Below are positions 9,122 to 17,606 of a stretch of DNA of 57,155 nt, piece by piece (the first letter of the stretch is position 1; each line of letters begins with the position of its first letter). The notes under the pieces were generated by a model that was not told the origin of the DNA, made no database searches, and worked only from the letters and a program-made list of their open reading frames with translations. Source of the DNA: Sulfurirhabdus autotrophica (GTDB taxonomy: Bacteria; Pseudomonadota; Gammaproteobacteria; Burkholderiales; SMCO01); the NCBI RefSeq assembly GCF_004346685.1, contig NZ_SMCO01000002.1, positions 184,940-242,094 of the forward strand, given 5' to 3'. A program made the translations under genes and the position numbers.

Positions 9122-10357
9122 TTATTCCACTACAGGCAAATAAATCGTAACCGTTGTTCCCACGCCTATCTCACTTGCCACTTCCAAAAAACCACCATGG
9201 GCCATTATTACATCCCTGCTGACTGTCAGCCCTAAGCCAGTACCCTGCCCCACATCCCGAGTAGTGAAAAAAGGGTCGAATATTCGCGGTAATGCCTCTG
9301 CCGGAATACCACTTCCCGTATCGGCTATCTGAATGCCGATCTTTCCATTCGAAAAGTTGGTTTTAATCCGTATTTCACCACGAGTTTTCATGGCCTGAGC
9401 TGCATTGAGCAGCAAATTCAAAAACACCTGATTTAACTGTCCCGGGAAACAACGCAACATCGGCAATTCACCAAGTTCCAAAACAATTTCAGCCTGGCTG
9501 CTGATCTGATTTGCAGCTACATTACACACTGATCGTATATTGTCATTAAGGTTAACGCTTTCTTCTTCGGCCTGGTCTACATTAGAAAATCCTTTAAGAT
9601 CCGCTACAATACGTGCCACCCGATCCGAACCCGATATGCTCTCCTGCAACAATGCATCAAAGTCATTAAGCACAAAGTCCAGATCAGCGGTTTTCCATGC
9701 ATTAACAAGCTTCTCTCCCCCCTCTGACTTCACCAGGTCTGCCATGGAGCGGCATTTTTTTACGTAAGACTGTGCAGCACTCAGATTACTTTTAATAAAT
9801 CCAATAGGATTATTAATTTCATGGGCGACACCCGCAGCCAGTTGGCCGATTGAAGCCATTTTTTCAGCTTGGTATAACTGGCGTTGAGCTGAATCAATCA
9901 TCTTAACCTGTTCCTTTACCCGCTCATCCAACTGTTCCGCCAGAGCCTTATAACGGGATTCCGATTCCAATAGTGCCGCGTGCTTACGCTGAAGTTCTTC
10001 ATAATCTGACTTCACAACCTCAATATGCATTTCAGAGGCCATAAAATAACGTGCACCGGATTTCATCAACAACTGAAGCAAGTTGACTGCGGCCCGCAGT
10101 TTGGCTTCATCAATCTTTTCTGTAGAAATCGTTTCCAGATAACCAACGGATTCAAGATCATAGCTGAGTGAAATTCGGTTGCTTGCCTCGTTAAAGGCGA
10201 TTGTCTCTCCTGCAATCAGATCTCCATTTTCAGCAACTACGCGGAACTTTGAATCGAGTAACACAGACATCACAGCGCCCAGCCTATCCTCTGAAATACC
10301 AGACAGCAGATCACGCAAACTTAATTCGCTGTCGTATCCTCTAACCGGGATTTCCAT
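9122..10357 (-). CDS. Sensor histidine kinase, soluble
   Basis: 411 residues, no membrane segment. The first 110 residues have no recognised sensor domain; a coiled coil follows (about 115-165), then the HisKA dimerisation helix with H179 in AAGVAHEINNPIG, and a HATPase_c domain with the N box (NQVFLNLLLNAAQAM), G1 (DTGSGIP), F box (FDPFFTT) and G2 (GTGLGL). The gene starts inside the end of the GTPase gene upstream (17-base overlap, GGAG 6 bases before ATG), so the two are coupled. A kinase directly coupled to an MglA-like GTPase and followed by the receiver-PilB gene suggests it acts on one of the nearby receivers. The signal is unknown. Confidence 0.9.
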   Translation of the reverse strand: MEIPVRGYDSELSLRDLLSGISEDRLGAVMSVLLDSKFRVVAENGDLIAGETIAFNEASNRISLSYDLESVGYLETISTEKIDEAKLRAAVNLLQLLMKSGARYFMASEMHIEVVKSDYEELQRKHAALLESESRYKALAEQLDERVKEQVKMIDSAQRQLYQAEKMASIGQLAAGVAHEINNPIGFIKSNLSAAQSYVKKCRSMADLVKSEGGEKLVNAWKTADLDFVLNDFDALLQESISGSDRVARIVADLKGFSNVDQAEEESVNLNDNIRSVCNVAANQISSQAEIVLELGELPMLRCFPGQLNQVFLNLLLNAAQAMKTRGEIRIKTNFSNGKIGIQIADTGSGIPAEALPRIFDPFFTTRDVGQGTGLGLTVSRDVIMAHGGFLEVASEIGVGTTVTIYLPVVE

Positions 10358-11006
10358 CCGGCTCTCCTACAACAGCACGAATAAATGCAGACATTCCAAT
10401 CTGGTGCGTTTCTTGCAATGAAAATGCCTTATTCAGTGCTGGATAAACCGCTTCCAACAGCTTGATAAATGATTCTTTCACGCCAGTACCCACTAGGGCT
10501 GAGGCGAACACCAGAGGCCATGGCGCTGCCGACCAACGGTCCTGAATCTCTGTTTCGGAAAGAATGTGGGGCAGATCACGCTTATTAAACTGTACGACTA
10601 ATGGCAGAACATCAAAATCAAGACCTACACGACGTGCATTATCTTCCAGATTCTGAAATGACTCGGAATTATTGATGCCTTGCGAACGCTGGGAATCGGC
10701 CACAAATACAACACCATCTGCCCGTGAAAGCACCGCCTTGCGCGTTGCATCATGTACTACTTGCCCCGGCACTGTATATAACTTGAACTTGATTAACCAA
10801 CCGGATTGCGTGCGAAAACCCAAAGGAAGCAAATCGAAAAACAATGTTCGATCATTTTGAGTTTCCAGAGTCATGATTTCACCCTTCAAATCGGGTGCCA
10901 GCATGTCATGCAATTGCATGACATTAGTAGTCTTGCCACTCATAGCCGGGCCATAATAAACCAGCTTAATGGTGATTTTGCGATTAATTTCGTCAAATTC
11001 TGCCAT
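10341..11006 (-). CDS. MglA-like small Ras-family GTPase
   Basis: 221 residues. G1/P-loop is GPAMSGKTT (19-27), G3 is TVPGQ (78-82, where Ras has DTAGQ), and G4 is NKRD (141-144). These are the marks of the MglA/Rup-type bacterial GTPases, which act as polarity switches for type IV pili and gliding in Myxococcus and Thermus. No MglB (roadblock) GAP gene is visible in the window. The gene overlaps the following histidine kinase by 17 bases, and the receiver-PilB ATPase lies one gene further. Family assignment is strong; the link to pilus polarity is inferred from context. Confidence 0.92.
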   Translation of the reverse strand: MAEFDEINRKITIKLVYYGPAMSGKTTNVMQLHDMLAPDLKGEIMTLETQNDRTLFFDLLPLGFRTQSGWLIKFKLYTVPGQVVHDATRKAVLSRADGVVFVADSQRSQGINNSESFQNLEDNARRVGLDFDVLPLVVQFNKRDLPHILSETEIQDRWSAAPWPLVFASALVGTGVKESFIKLLEAVYPALNKAFSLQETHQIGMSAFIRAVVGEPDGNPG

Positions 11007-11070
11007 CTTTAAAGTGTAGACCTTATATTATTTGCAAAATAATCTCACCAGCGAATGGAAATTTTATAGA

Positions 11071-11625
11071 TTACATATCTTCTTCATCCAGCATCACGGA
11101 ACCATCAGGCCCCCAATTCACTTTAGTGATACCCGGACTTTCTGCCTCAAGTTGCTTTAACGCCATTTCCTGCTTGCTGAGCTGCCCCTGCTGCACACGC
11201 ACCAGATCTGCCAACCGCTCATTCTCCATTATTAAGCCGCGATAAGTTAACGCCTGGGCAATGGCTGACTTCAAATCGAAGTCATTCCAGGGTTTATTGA
11301 TAAAGCGGTAAATTTGCGCTTCGTTAATAGCCCCAAGCAAACCATCCAGATCAGTGTATCCACTTAAAATCATGCGAGAAGAGTTTGGCTGAATTTTTCT
11401 AAATGCCTTCAAAAATTCCACACCATTCATAACTGGCATTCGAAAATCAGAGATCACCAGATCAAAAGCTATTTCTTCTGCACGTTTTAGTGCATCTTTT
11501 GGCAAGCTAAATGTTTCAACAGTTAATTGGTAGTTTTGACCTTCATGGTCAAAATCACTGACTAATACACGTCTCAAAGCATTCAAAATATTTTCTTCGT
11601 CATCCACCAGCATGATACGGTACAT
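11071..11625 (-). CDS. Single-receiver response regulator with short C-terminal tail
   Basis: 184 residues. The receiver (1-130) has DD at 8-9, phospho-Asp60 in ISDFRMP and the INKPW motif. The remaining 50 residues are coiled-coil-prone (LVRVQQGQLSKQEMALKQL) and end acidic, with no known output domain. The start ATG at 11625 has AAGGAAG 7 bases upstream; an extension to 11703 would run through the upstream gene and lacks a site. It begins one base after the HD-GYP gene stop, so both are cotranscribed. It could be a phosphate sink or an adaptor that shares kinases with the other KPW receivers nearby. Confidence 0.9.
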   Translation of the reverse strand: MYRIMLVDDEENILNALRRVLVSDFDHEGQNYQLTVETFSLPKDALKRAEEIAFDLVISDFRMPVMNGVEFLKAFRKIQPNSSRMILSGYTDLDGLLGAINEAQIYRFINKPWNDFDLKSAIAQALTYRGLIMENERLADLVRVQQGQLSKQEMALKQLEAESPGITKVNWGPDGSVMLDEEDM

Positions 11626-11626
11626 G

Positions 11627-12967
11627 TCAGCTTCCTTTTTTTGCGTAAATATAAATGGTAAGCAGCCTGTCTTCCAATACTTCAAAATTCCGGATTTGTG
11701 CAATCAGGTTATCGTCTATCACATGATCTTTAGAAAGCAACAATCCGCCATCCTTACTAAGCAGATCCCGGGAAAGCTTCATACCAGGCTGCAATTGATC
11801 GGTTTTTACTGGAAGTTCTGGTATTGGCTGAGTTGCTCCACTTGTGTCGGTCACTTTAATGAATGCCTTAACCACTGCAGAATCGTAACGTTTGCCATTC
11901 CCCTCCAGGATATAACTGGTCGCTTCAGCGGGGCTCATGACTTTACTAAGCAGGGAACCAGTCTGTACAGCATCGTAATCCGTTGCTACTGCGATAATAC
12001 GAGCACCAAGCGGTATAGCATCGCCTATTAGCTTTTCTGGAAATCCCATCCCGTCAACACGTTCACGGTGACTTCGAATCAGTTTTGCTGCACCTTGCAG
12101 TTGCTCCAAAGCCATCAACGCTGCCTGTCCTTTTGCTGGATGCTTGACTACCTCCGCCCTTTCTTCGGCGGTTAAACCTGAAAAGGGTTTTTCAAGCAGG
12201 CGGTCCGGCAATCCAATTTTTCCCACATCGTGCAACAGACCCGCAAGAAAAATATCCTGCAATTCTGAACCTTTTATACCCATCTGCTGGGCGATCGCTT
12301 TGGAAAGATCGGCAACACGGCGGGAGTGACCAGTCAGCTTTCCTTCTCGCATCTCGATCAGGTTGGCAAATACTCTGACGGTAGTAATAAAACTCTTTTT
12401 AAGATTATCATTGGCGACCTCCAGGAAGCCCATCGTTTGACGCACTTCTTCGGTACGCGATTTAACCTTACTTTCAAGCGTGGCGTTAAATTCTTTCAAT
12501 TCTTCAAATTGCTTTTGCGTCAAAGCTTCCAGACGCTCTTTTTCGCGTTCCAACTGTTTCCGTTCAAGCGCCTGTTTAACAGTCAGGGTAATGTCATTAT
12601 CTTCCCAGGGTTTCGATATATAACGATAAATCTGCCCCTTGTTAATCGCGTCAATCGTTGCTTCCATTTCTGCATAACCTGTCAGCAATATTCTGACAGT
12701 ATCGGGCCATTTTTCTCTGACTTTCTCAAGAAATTGTGCACCATTCATTTCAGGCATGCGCATGTCGGATACAACCAGATCCACGGAATCCCGTTCCATG
12801 ATTTCCAGTCCCTCCGCCCCGCTCTCTGCTGTAAATATACGGTAGCCGAAAGGGCGAAATAGCCTCTTAAGTGAAGAAAGAATATTGGCCTCATCATCAA
12901 CAAACAATAATGTTGAAGGTGCGGCTGGCTCAGCTTGCGGCGTTGATGTTGCTTGCATCTCGCTCAT
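11627..12967 (-). CDS. RpfG-type response regulator with HD-GYP domain
   Basis: About 446 residues: receiver (about 18-130; Asp68 in VSDMRMP; KPW at 119-121), coiled coil (about 135-190), then HD-GYP (about 190-370). The HD pair is present (LLHDVGKIG, 246-247), but the signature that normally reads HHExxDGxGYP is SHRERVDGMGFP (299-310), so the second metal-binding His is Arg and GYP is GFP. Family members hydrolyse c-di-GMP; here activity is doubtful or altered. Start at 12967 follows GGA with 7-base spacing; ATG at 12979 is an alternative. It is followed one base later by a single-receiver regulator. The C-terminal 75 residues (LQPGMKLSRDLLSKDGGLLLS) match the usual tail of this subfamily. 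Confidence 0.88.
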   Translation of the reverse strand: MSEMQATSTPQAEPAAPSTLLFVDDEANILSSLKRLFRPFGYRIFTAESGAEGLEIMERDSVDLVVSDMRMPEMNGAQFLEKVREKWPDTVRILLTGYAEMEATIDAINKGQIYRYISKPWEDNDITLTVKQALERKQLEREKERLEALTQKQFEELKEFNATLESKVKSRTEEVRQTMGFLEVANDNLKKSFITTVRVFANLIEMREGKLTGHSRRVADLSKAIAQQMGIKGSELQDIFLAGLLHDVGKIGLPDRLLEKPFSGLTAEERAEVVKHPAKGQAALMALEQLQGAAKLIRSHRERVDGMGFPEKLIGDAIPLGARIIAVATDYDAVQTGSLLSKVMSPAEATSYILEGNGKRYDSAVVKAFIKVTDTSGATQPIPELPVKTDQLQPGMKLSRDLLSKDGGLLLSKDHVIDDNLIAQIRNFEVLEDRLLTIYIYAKKGS

Positions 12968-13078
12968 TTTTCCATCCATCTTTCAACTTGCTTCATCCAA
13001 AAATTCCGCTATCAAATTGATATTTAAAATATTTACTAAAAATCTATTCAACTCCCATGCTTCTGCATCAGACTTTTA

Positions 13079-14641
13079 TCAGCTCTGATGATTCTGAGGC
13101 AGGCATACTCTGAATGTAGTGCCTTTACCTACTTCACTGTGCACTTCAATTCTGCCGTGGTGTTTCTGAATAATGCCATATGCCATGGACAACCCCAATC
13201 CCGTTCCTTTTCCAATGGGCTTGGTTGTAAAAAATGGGTCAAATATCCGCTTGATATTTTCGGGTGCAATACCCTTGCCGGTATCGGCTACTTCCACCCA
13301 AACTTCTTCACCCTGCTTCCCGGTTCGAATGGTGATTGTGCCACGCTCTTCTATGGCATGCGCTGCATTCACCAACAAATTCATGAATACCTGATTAAGC
13401 TGAGAAGACAAGCAGTTTACTTCAGCAATGCTGCCATACTCCTTGACCACATCTGCCTTATATTTAATCTCGTTATTTACAATATTCAGCGTGGTGTCAA
13501 TTCCCTTCTCCAAATCCGCAAAATCCCATTTCTCTTCTACATCCGCATGTGAGAAATCCTTCAAATCCTGCACTATTTTCTTTACACGCGTAATACCATC
13601 TTTTGATTCGCCCATTAAAGCGGGCAGGTCTTCCTTCAAAAACTTCAAATCCAGTTTTTGTTTGGCAAGTTGCAAACGCGCCAGCACATCCCCATCAGCG
13701 ATAGAACTTTCTGCCAACTCATAGCTATCCACCATTGCGAACAAATCTTCCAGATATTTTTCCAATGTACCCATATTGGAATAGACAAAACCAATCGGAT
13801 TATTGATCTCGTGGGCAACACCTGCTGCCAGTTGTCCGACTGATGCCATTTTTTCAGATTGCAACAACTGACTCTGGGCCGATTCTAATTGCTCAATAAG
13901 TACCTGCTGCTTTAATTGCTCTGCATGTAAAGATTTGTTGCTTTGCTCCAGTGCCCGCATAAGGTCAATTCGTTCCAGCACTCGCGTGACATCGGGTAAC
14001 AGCTGATCAAGCATGGTCAAATCATCACGGCTAAATACGCCTTCTCCCTCTCTTTCGAGCATGAGAAATATCCCTATCGTCTTGCCATGCACAATGACTG
14101 GCGCAACAAGCATAGGACTTGCTAGCACAGGAGGGATGCCTTCCCCGCTAAACCCGGATTGATGAACAACTTCTTTTCCTGTAAACGCTGTAACCAGTAA
14201 TTTATGAAAATCTCTATTTCTTTTCAGCAACTTGACAGTCTCGACATCTAAACCTGGTGCCAACAGATTCCTTAGATTTCCCCCGCCATCAAGTGATACA
14301 TATAGCCCTACTTGTGCACTCGTTGCTTCTTTTAAATCAATCACCACTTCTTCAAAAAAGGTTTTTAAGTCACTGGCTGTTTTTACGTGTTTATCAGCTT
14401 GATTCAATCGATCATGTACATCTGCCATGACTACCATTCGAATACTGGCCGCTGCCAAGCTGTCGGATTCTTTACTGCTCAAGCTATATTTTACTGAAAG
14501 CCGCTCCAGCAAACGGTTAATTCCCTGAGCTATTATTTGCGCATCTGCATCCGCATCTGGTGGCAACGAAATAAACTGTTGAAAATCATCAATAACATCA
14601 ATAGCCGTTATTAATGGATGAACATGAGGGGTGTTCGCCAT
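13079..14641 (-). CDS. GAF-type sensor histidine kinase
   Basis: 520 residues, soluble. An N-terminal helical region (1-85) precedes a GAF-like domain (about 88-225, with SAQVGLYVSLDGG and MLVAPVIVHGKTIGIF), a coiled coil (225-262), HisKA with H277 (AAGVAHEINNPIG) and a complete HATPase_c (NQVFMNLLVNAAHAIEE, DTGKGIAP, FDPFFTTKPIG, GTGLGLS). Its transmitter core is strikingly similar to those of the three kinases upstream (14703, 17607, 19261), differing mainly in the sensor part. It ends the sub-array of tandem kinases and lies 111 bases upstream of the HD-GYP regulator. The sensed ligand is unknown. Confidence 0.92.
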   Translation of the reverse strand: MANTPHVHPLITAIDVIDDFQQFISLPPDADADAQIIAQGINRLLERLSVKYSLSSKESDSLAAASIRMVVMADVHDRLNQADKHVKTASDLKTFFEEVVIDLKEATSAQVGLYVSLDGGGNLRNLLAPGLDVETVKLLKRNRDFHKLLVTAFTGKEVVHQSGFSGEGIPPVLASPMLVAPVIVHGKTIGIFLMLEREGEGVFSRDDLTMLDQLLPDVTRVLERIDLMRALEQSNKSLHAEQLKQQVLIEQLESAQSQLLQSEKMASVGQLAAGVAHEINNPIGFVYSNMGTLEKYLEDLFAMVDSYELAESSIADGDVLARLQLAKQKLDLKFLKEDLPALMGESKDGITRVKKIVQDLKDFSHADVEEKWDFADLEKGIDTTLNIVNNEIKYKADVVKEYGSIAEVNCLSSQLNQVFMNLLVNAAHAIEERGTITIRTGKQGEEVWVEVADTGKGIAPENIKRIFDPFFTTKPIGKGTGLGLSMAYGIIQKHHGRIEVHSEVGKGTTFRVCLPQNHQS

Positions 14642-14702
14642 TACAAATGCGCTCCTTGGATAAGATCAGGCCTCCGCGCTCAGATATGATTTATCATTAC
14701 TT

Positions 14703-17564
14703 TTAATGAGTCGACAATTGGCCTGTATGAGTATTGCCTTGGTCGTCAAAATCCTGACGGCTTAACGGCAAACATACTCTAAAGGTTGTTCCTTTGTCTA
14801 CTTCACTTTGCACCTCTATCCTCCCATGATGTTTCTGAATTATTCCATAAGAGAGAGATAGCCCTAATCCTGTCCCTTTTCCAATTGGCTTGGTTGTAAA
14901 AAAAGGATCAAATATTCTTTTCAGATTCTCTGGTGCGATCCCTTTACCCGTATCTGAAATTTCTACCCATACTTCATCTCCCTGCATCCCAGTGCGAATG
15001 GTGATAACACCGCGCTCTTCGATTGCATGGGCCGCATTCACCAACAGATTCATGAATACCTGATTAACCTGGGAAGACAAACACTCCACTTCCGGAATAT
15101 CGCTGTATTCCTTGATCACTTCGGCCTTATATTTGATTTCGTTACTGACAATATTAAGCGTACTGTTAATTCCCTTGATCAAATCAGCCCAATGCCACTC
15201 TTCAGAAACATCAACATGAGAAAAATCTTTCAAATCCTGCACAATCTTTTTAACACGTGAAATGCCATCTTTTGATTCATTCATTAATTCCGAAACATCT
15301 TGTTTCAAAAACTCCAATTCATACTTCTGCTTAGCTATCTGGAGCCGAGCCAATGCTTCTGCATCTGCAATCCCGGGTTCTACTTGCTCATAGACTTCAA
15401 GCATACTAAACATATCTTTCACATACTTATCGAGCGTACCCAGATTGGAATAGACATAACCGATCGGGTTATTGATCTCATGGGCCACGCCTGCCGCCAA
15501 TTGACCTACTGACGCCATTTTTTCCGATTGCAGCAATTGGTTTTGCGTTTCCTGTAGCTTCTGATTCAGTTCATTCAGTTCCAAGTTGCGTTGTCGAATA
15601 TTTGCTTCGGCTATCTTTCTCTCCGAAACATCCACGATTGTGCCAACCAGACCGGCCAAACCACCATCGAATTTTGTATAAGTCGCCTTGTAGTAAACTG
15701 CATGACGAATATTGCCATCAGGTCCTTCCATTGATATTTCATATGACTGGCTGCCCTCATGCTCAAACAACTGCCGATCCATTTCCAGGTGTTTTTGCGC
15801 CACTTCAGGCTGCACCGCATAAAGATCAGATACCGTTTTCCCAATGACATCCAGGCGATTGCGACCAAAAAATGTCTCCCATGCCTTATTCACACCAATG
15901 TAAATACCATCTACCCCCTTGTAAAACAAAGGGTTTGGCAGCACCTCCATCAACTCCCGGGTAAAATGCAGCTGCTCGCTCAACGCCGCTTCTGTCTGTT
16001 GGCGCACCTGCACATCTGCCTCCAGCGCATGTTTGGCCTCCATCAATTCACTGGTGCGTTCCTGCACCACTTTTTCCAATTCCTCCTGACTACGCTGGAG
16101 CAACTGTTCTGCTGCCTTGACTTGTGTAATATCTGTCCTAATAGAGACATAGCGCAGTGGCAAACCATTCTCATCCAAAAAAGGCACAATGGTCGTCTTG
16201 ACCCAGTACAATCCATCACCCTTTGCACGATTACACACTTCTCCCTGCCAGGTATGCCCTTCTGTAATAGTCGCCCACATTTCATGAAAAAACGCTGGTG
16301 GATGAAAACCGGACTTCAGTACGCGATGGTTTTTACCCAGCAATTCATCCCGCCCGTATTTACTGATCTCGCAAAATTTATCATTCACATAAATAATATT
16401 GCCACGAACATCCGCGATACTGACAATCGCATGTTGATCAAGCGCAGTTTTCTGGAACTGCAATTCAATACCAGCATCGCGGATTTTCTCGATCAACTGA
16501 TTGCGCTCAGTGATGTCATAAGCGACGCCAAGCACACCCTTGCATTGCCCTGCTTCGTCATAAATCGGCGTACGGGATGTAGCAAATTGCCGGCTCTTGC
16601 CGGCATGATTTGTCAGAGCATACTCACTTTGGATAGTCGTATGGCTTTCCATTGCTTTGCGATCATCACTTTGGCAAAGCACAGCTTCGCTCGCCTGCCA
16701 CACTTCCCTGTCTGACAATCCGGTTACTTTCCCAGGCTCTAAAGCTGAAGCCAGCTCGAATTGAGGATTGGCCCACACGTAATGTGATTCGCAATCTTTA
16801 AGCCACACTAGATCAGGAATATTATCCAGCAATATACGCGCTTCCTGTTCTTTTCCTCGTAGACTCGTCATCAAGCCTGACATTTTTCGATTGACAAAAA
16901 GCGCAATAAAAATACTTAAGACAAGTGCCACTAGCCCACTAACCGTCAATAAATACACAGCGTCCTGGTAACTCTGTTTTGCTGACGCAGCAACCTGACT
17001 GGCTTGTTCAAATTGTAAATTTATAAACTGCCCTAACACATCCAAAGTCTTATCCTGTGCCGGGACAGCCTTATTCAACAACAAACTGACTGATTTATCC
17101 GTTTCACCATCTAACGCTAGAAGCAGCACTTCTTCCTGAATTGGTGCTGCAGTAGACATATGCTTACGTTGCAAATCAATTAAAGCTTTTTCCTCCTCAA
17201 CCATATCCTGTTTTAACTCTGCATTCATCGCTTCCAGGAATTTAGGCGCTAACGCGTGAAAACGCTCAATCAGTACATCACGATCAAAGACATCAACTGT
17301 ATTGATAATTGCCTGTAGTAAAATAATTCTTTCTCGGGCAATAAACTGCATTTTGTATGCAAAAGCTGCTTTTACATTGTGGCCTGTTACAATTTTCTCC
17401 AATTGTTGATTGTTAATATGCAAACGTGACAGGCTGAATATCACCAAAAAGATCATAAGTAACATCACTATGGCAAAACCTACACCAATTACTTTTAATG
17501 ACTGTTTTTTGCTTGTCTTAATTGAATGAATATGCTCCGCCATTTTATTAGTCATGTTATTCAT
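14703..17564 (-). CDS. Membrane-bound multi-PAS sensor histidine kinase
   Basis: 953 residues. Two membrane segments (about 24-47 and 206-229) bracket a helical periplasmic region that looks like a four-helix bundle sensor. Three PAS domains follow (about 240-355, 365-485 and 530-650, e.g. LLDNIPDLVWLKD and QHAIVSIADVRGNIIYVNDKF), then a coiled coil and the HisKA/HATPase_c transmitter (GQLAAGVAHEINNPIGYVYS, NQVFMNLLVNAAHAIEERG, FDPFFTTKPIGKGTGLG). The second PAS contains the SGFHPPAFFHEMW and GEVCNRAKGDG pattern of Aer/NifL-type PAS domains, which often bind FAD or heme. The core is a close paralogue of its neighbours. Confidence 0.93.
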   Translation of the reverse strand: MNNMTNKMAEHIHSIKTSKKQSLKVIGVGFAIVMLLMIFLVIFSLSRLHINNQQLEKIVTGHNVKAAFAYKMQFIARERIILLQAIINTVDVFDRDVLIERFHALAPKFLEAMNAELKQDMVEEEKALIDLQRKHMSTAAPIQEEVLLLALDGETDKSVSLLLNKAVPAQDKTLDVLGQFINLQFEQASQVAASAKQSYQDAVYLLTVSGLVALVLSIFIALFVNRKMSGLMTSLRGKEQEARILLDNIPDLVWLKDCESHYVWANPQFELASALEPGKVTGLSDREVWQASEAVLCQSDDRKAMESHTTIQSEYALTNHAGKSRQFATSRTPIYDEAGQCKGVLGVAYDITERNQLIEKIRDAGIELQFQKTALDQHAIVSIADVRGNIIYVNDKFCEISKYGRDELLGKNHRVLKSGFHPPAFFHEMWATITEGHTWQGEVCNRAKGDGLYWVKTTIVPFLDENGLPLRYVSIRTDITQVKAAEQLLQRSQEELEKVVQERTSELMEAKHALEADVQVRQQTEAALSEQLHFTRELMEVLPNPLFYKGVDGIYIGVNKAWETFFGRNRLDVIGKTVSDLYAVQPEVAQKHLEMDRQLFEHEGSQSYEISMEGPDGNIRHAVYYKATYTKFDGGLAGLVGTIVDVSERKIAEANIRQRNLELNELNQKLQETQNQLLQSEKMASVGQLAAGVAHEINNPIGYVYSNLGTLDKYVKDMFSMLEVYEQVEPGIADAEALARLQIAKQKYELEFLKQDVSELMNESKDGISRVKKIVQDLKDFSHVDVSEEWHWADLIKGINSTLNIVSNEIKYKAEVIKEYSDIPEVECLSSQVNQVFMNLLVNAAHAIEERGVITIRTGMQGDEVWVEISDTGKGIAPENLKRIFDPFFTTKPIGKGTGLGLSLSYGIIQKHHGRIEVQSEVDKGTTFRVCLPLSRQDFDDQGNTHTGQLSTH

Positions 17565-17606
17565 TCACCCCAACCTGCCAAACCATATTGAAATGCTACA
17601 CTCAGA

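Noticed and set aside
15759-16715. A 318-codon open frame on the + strand
   Set aside because: It runs antisense through the PAS region of the kinase at 14703-17564, has no ribosome site and a composition (Leu, His, Gln, Cys) typical of reversed coding DNA.
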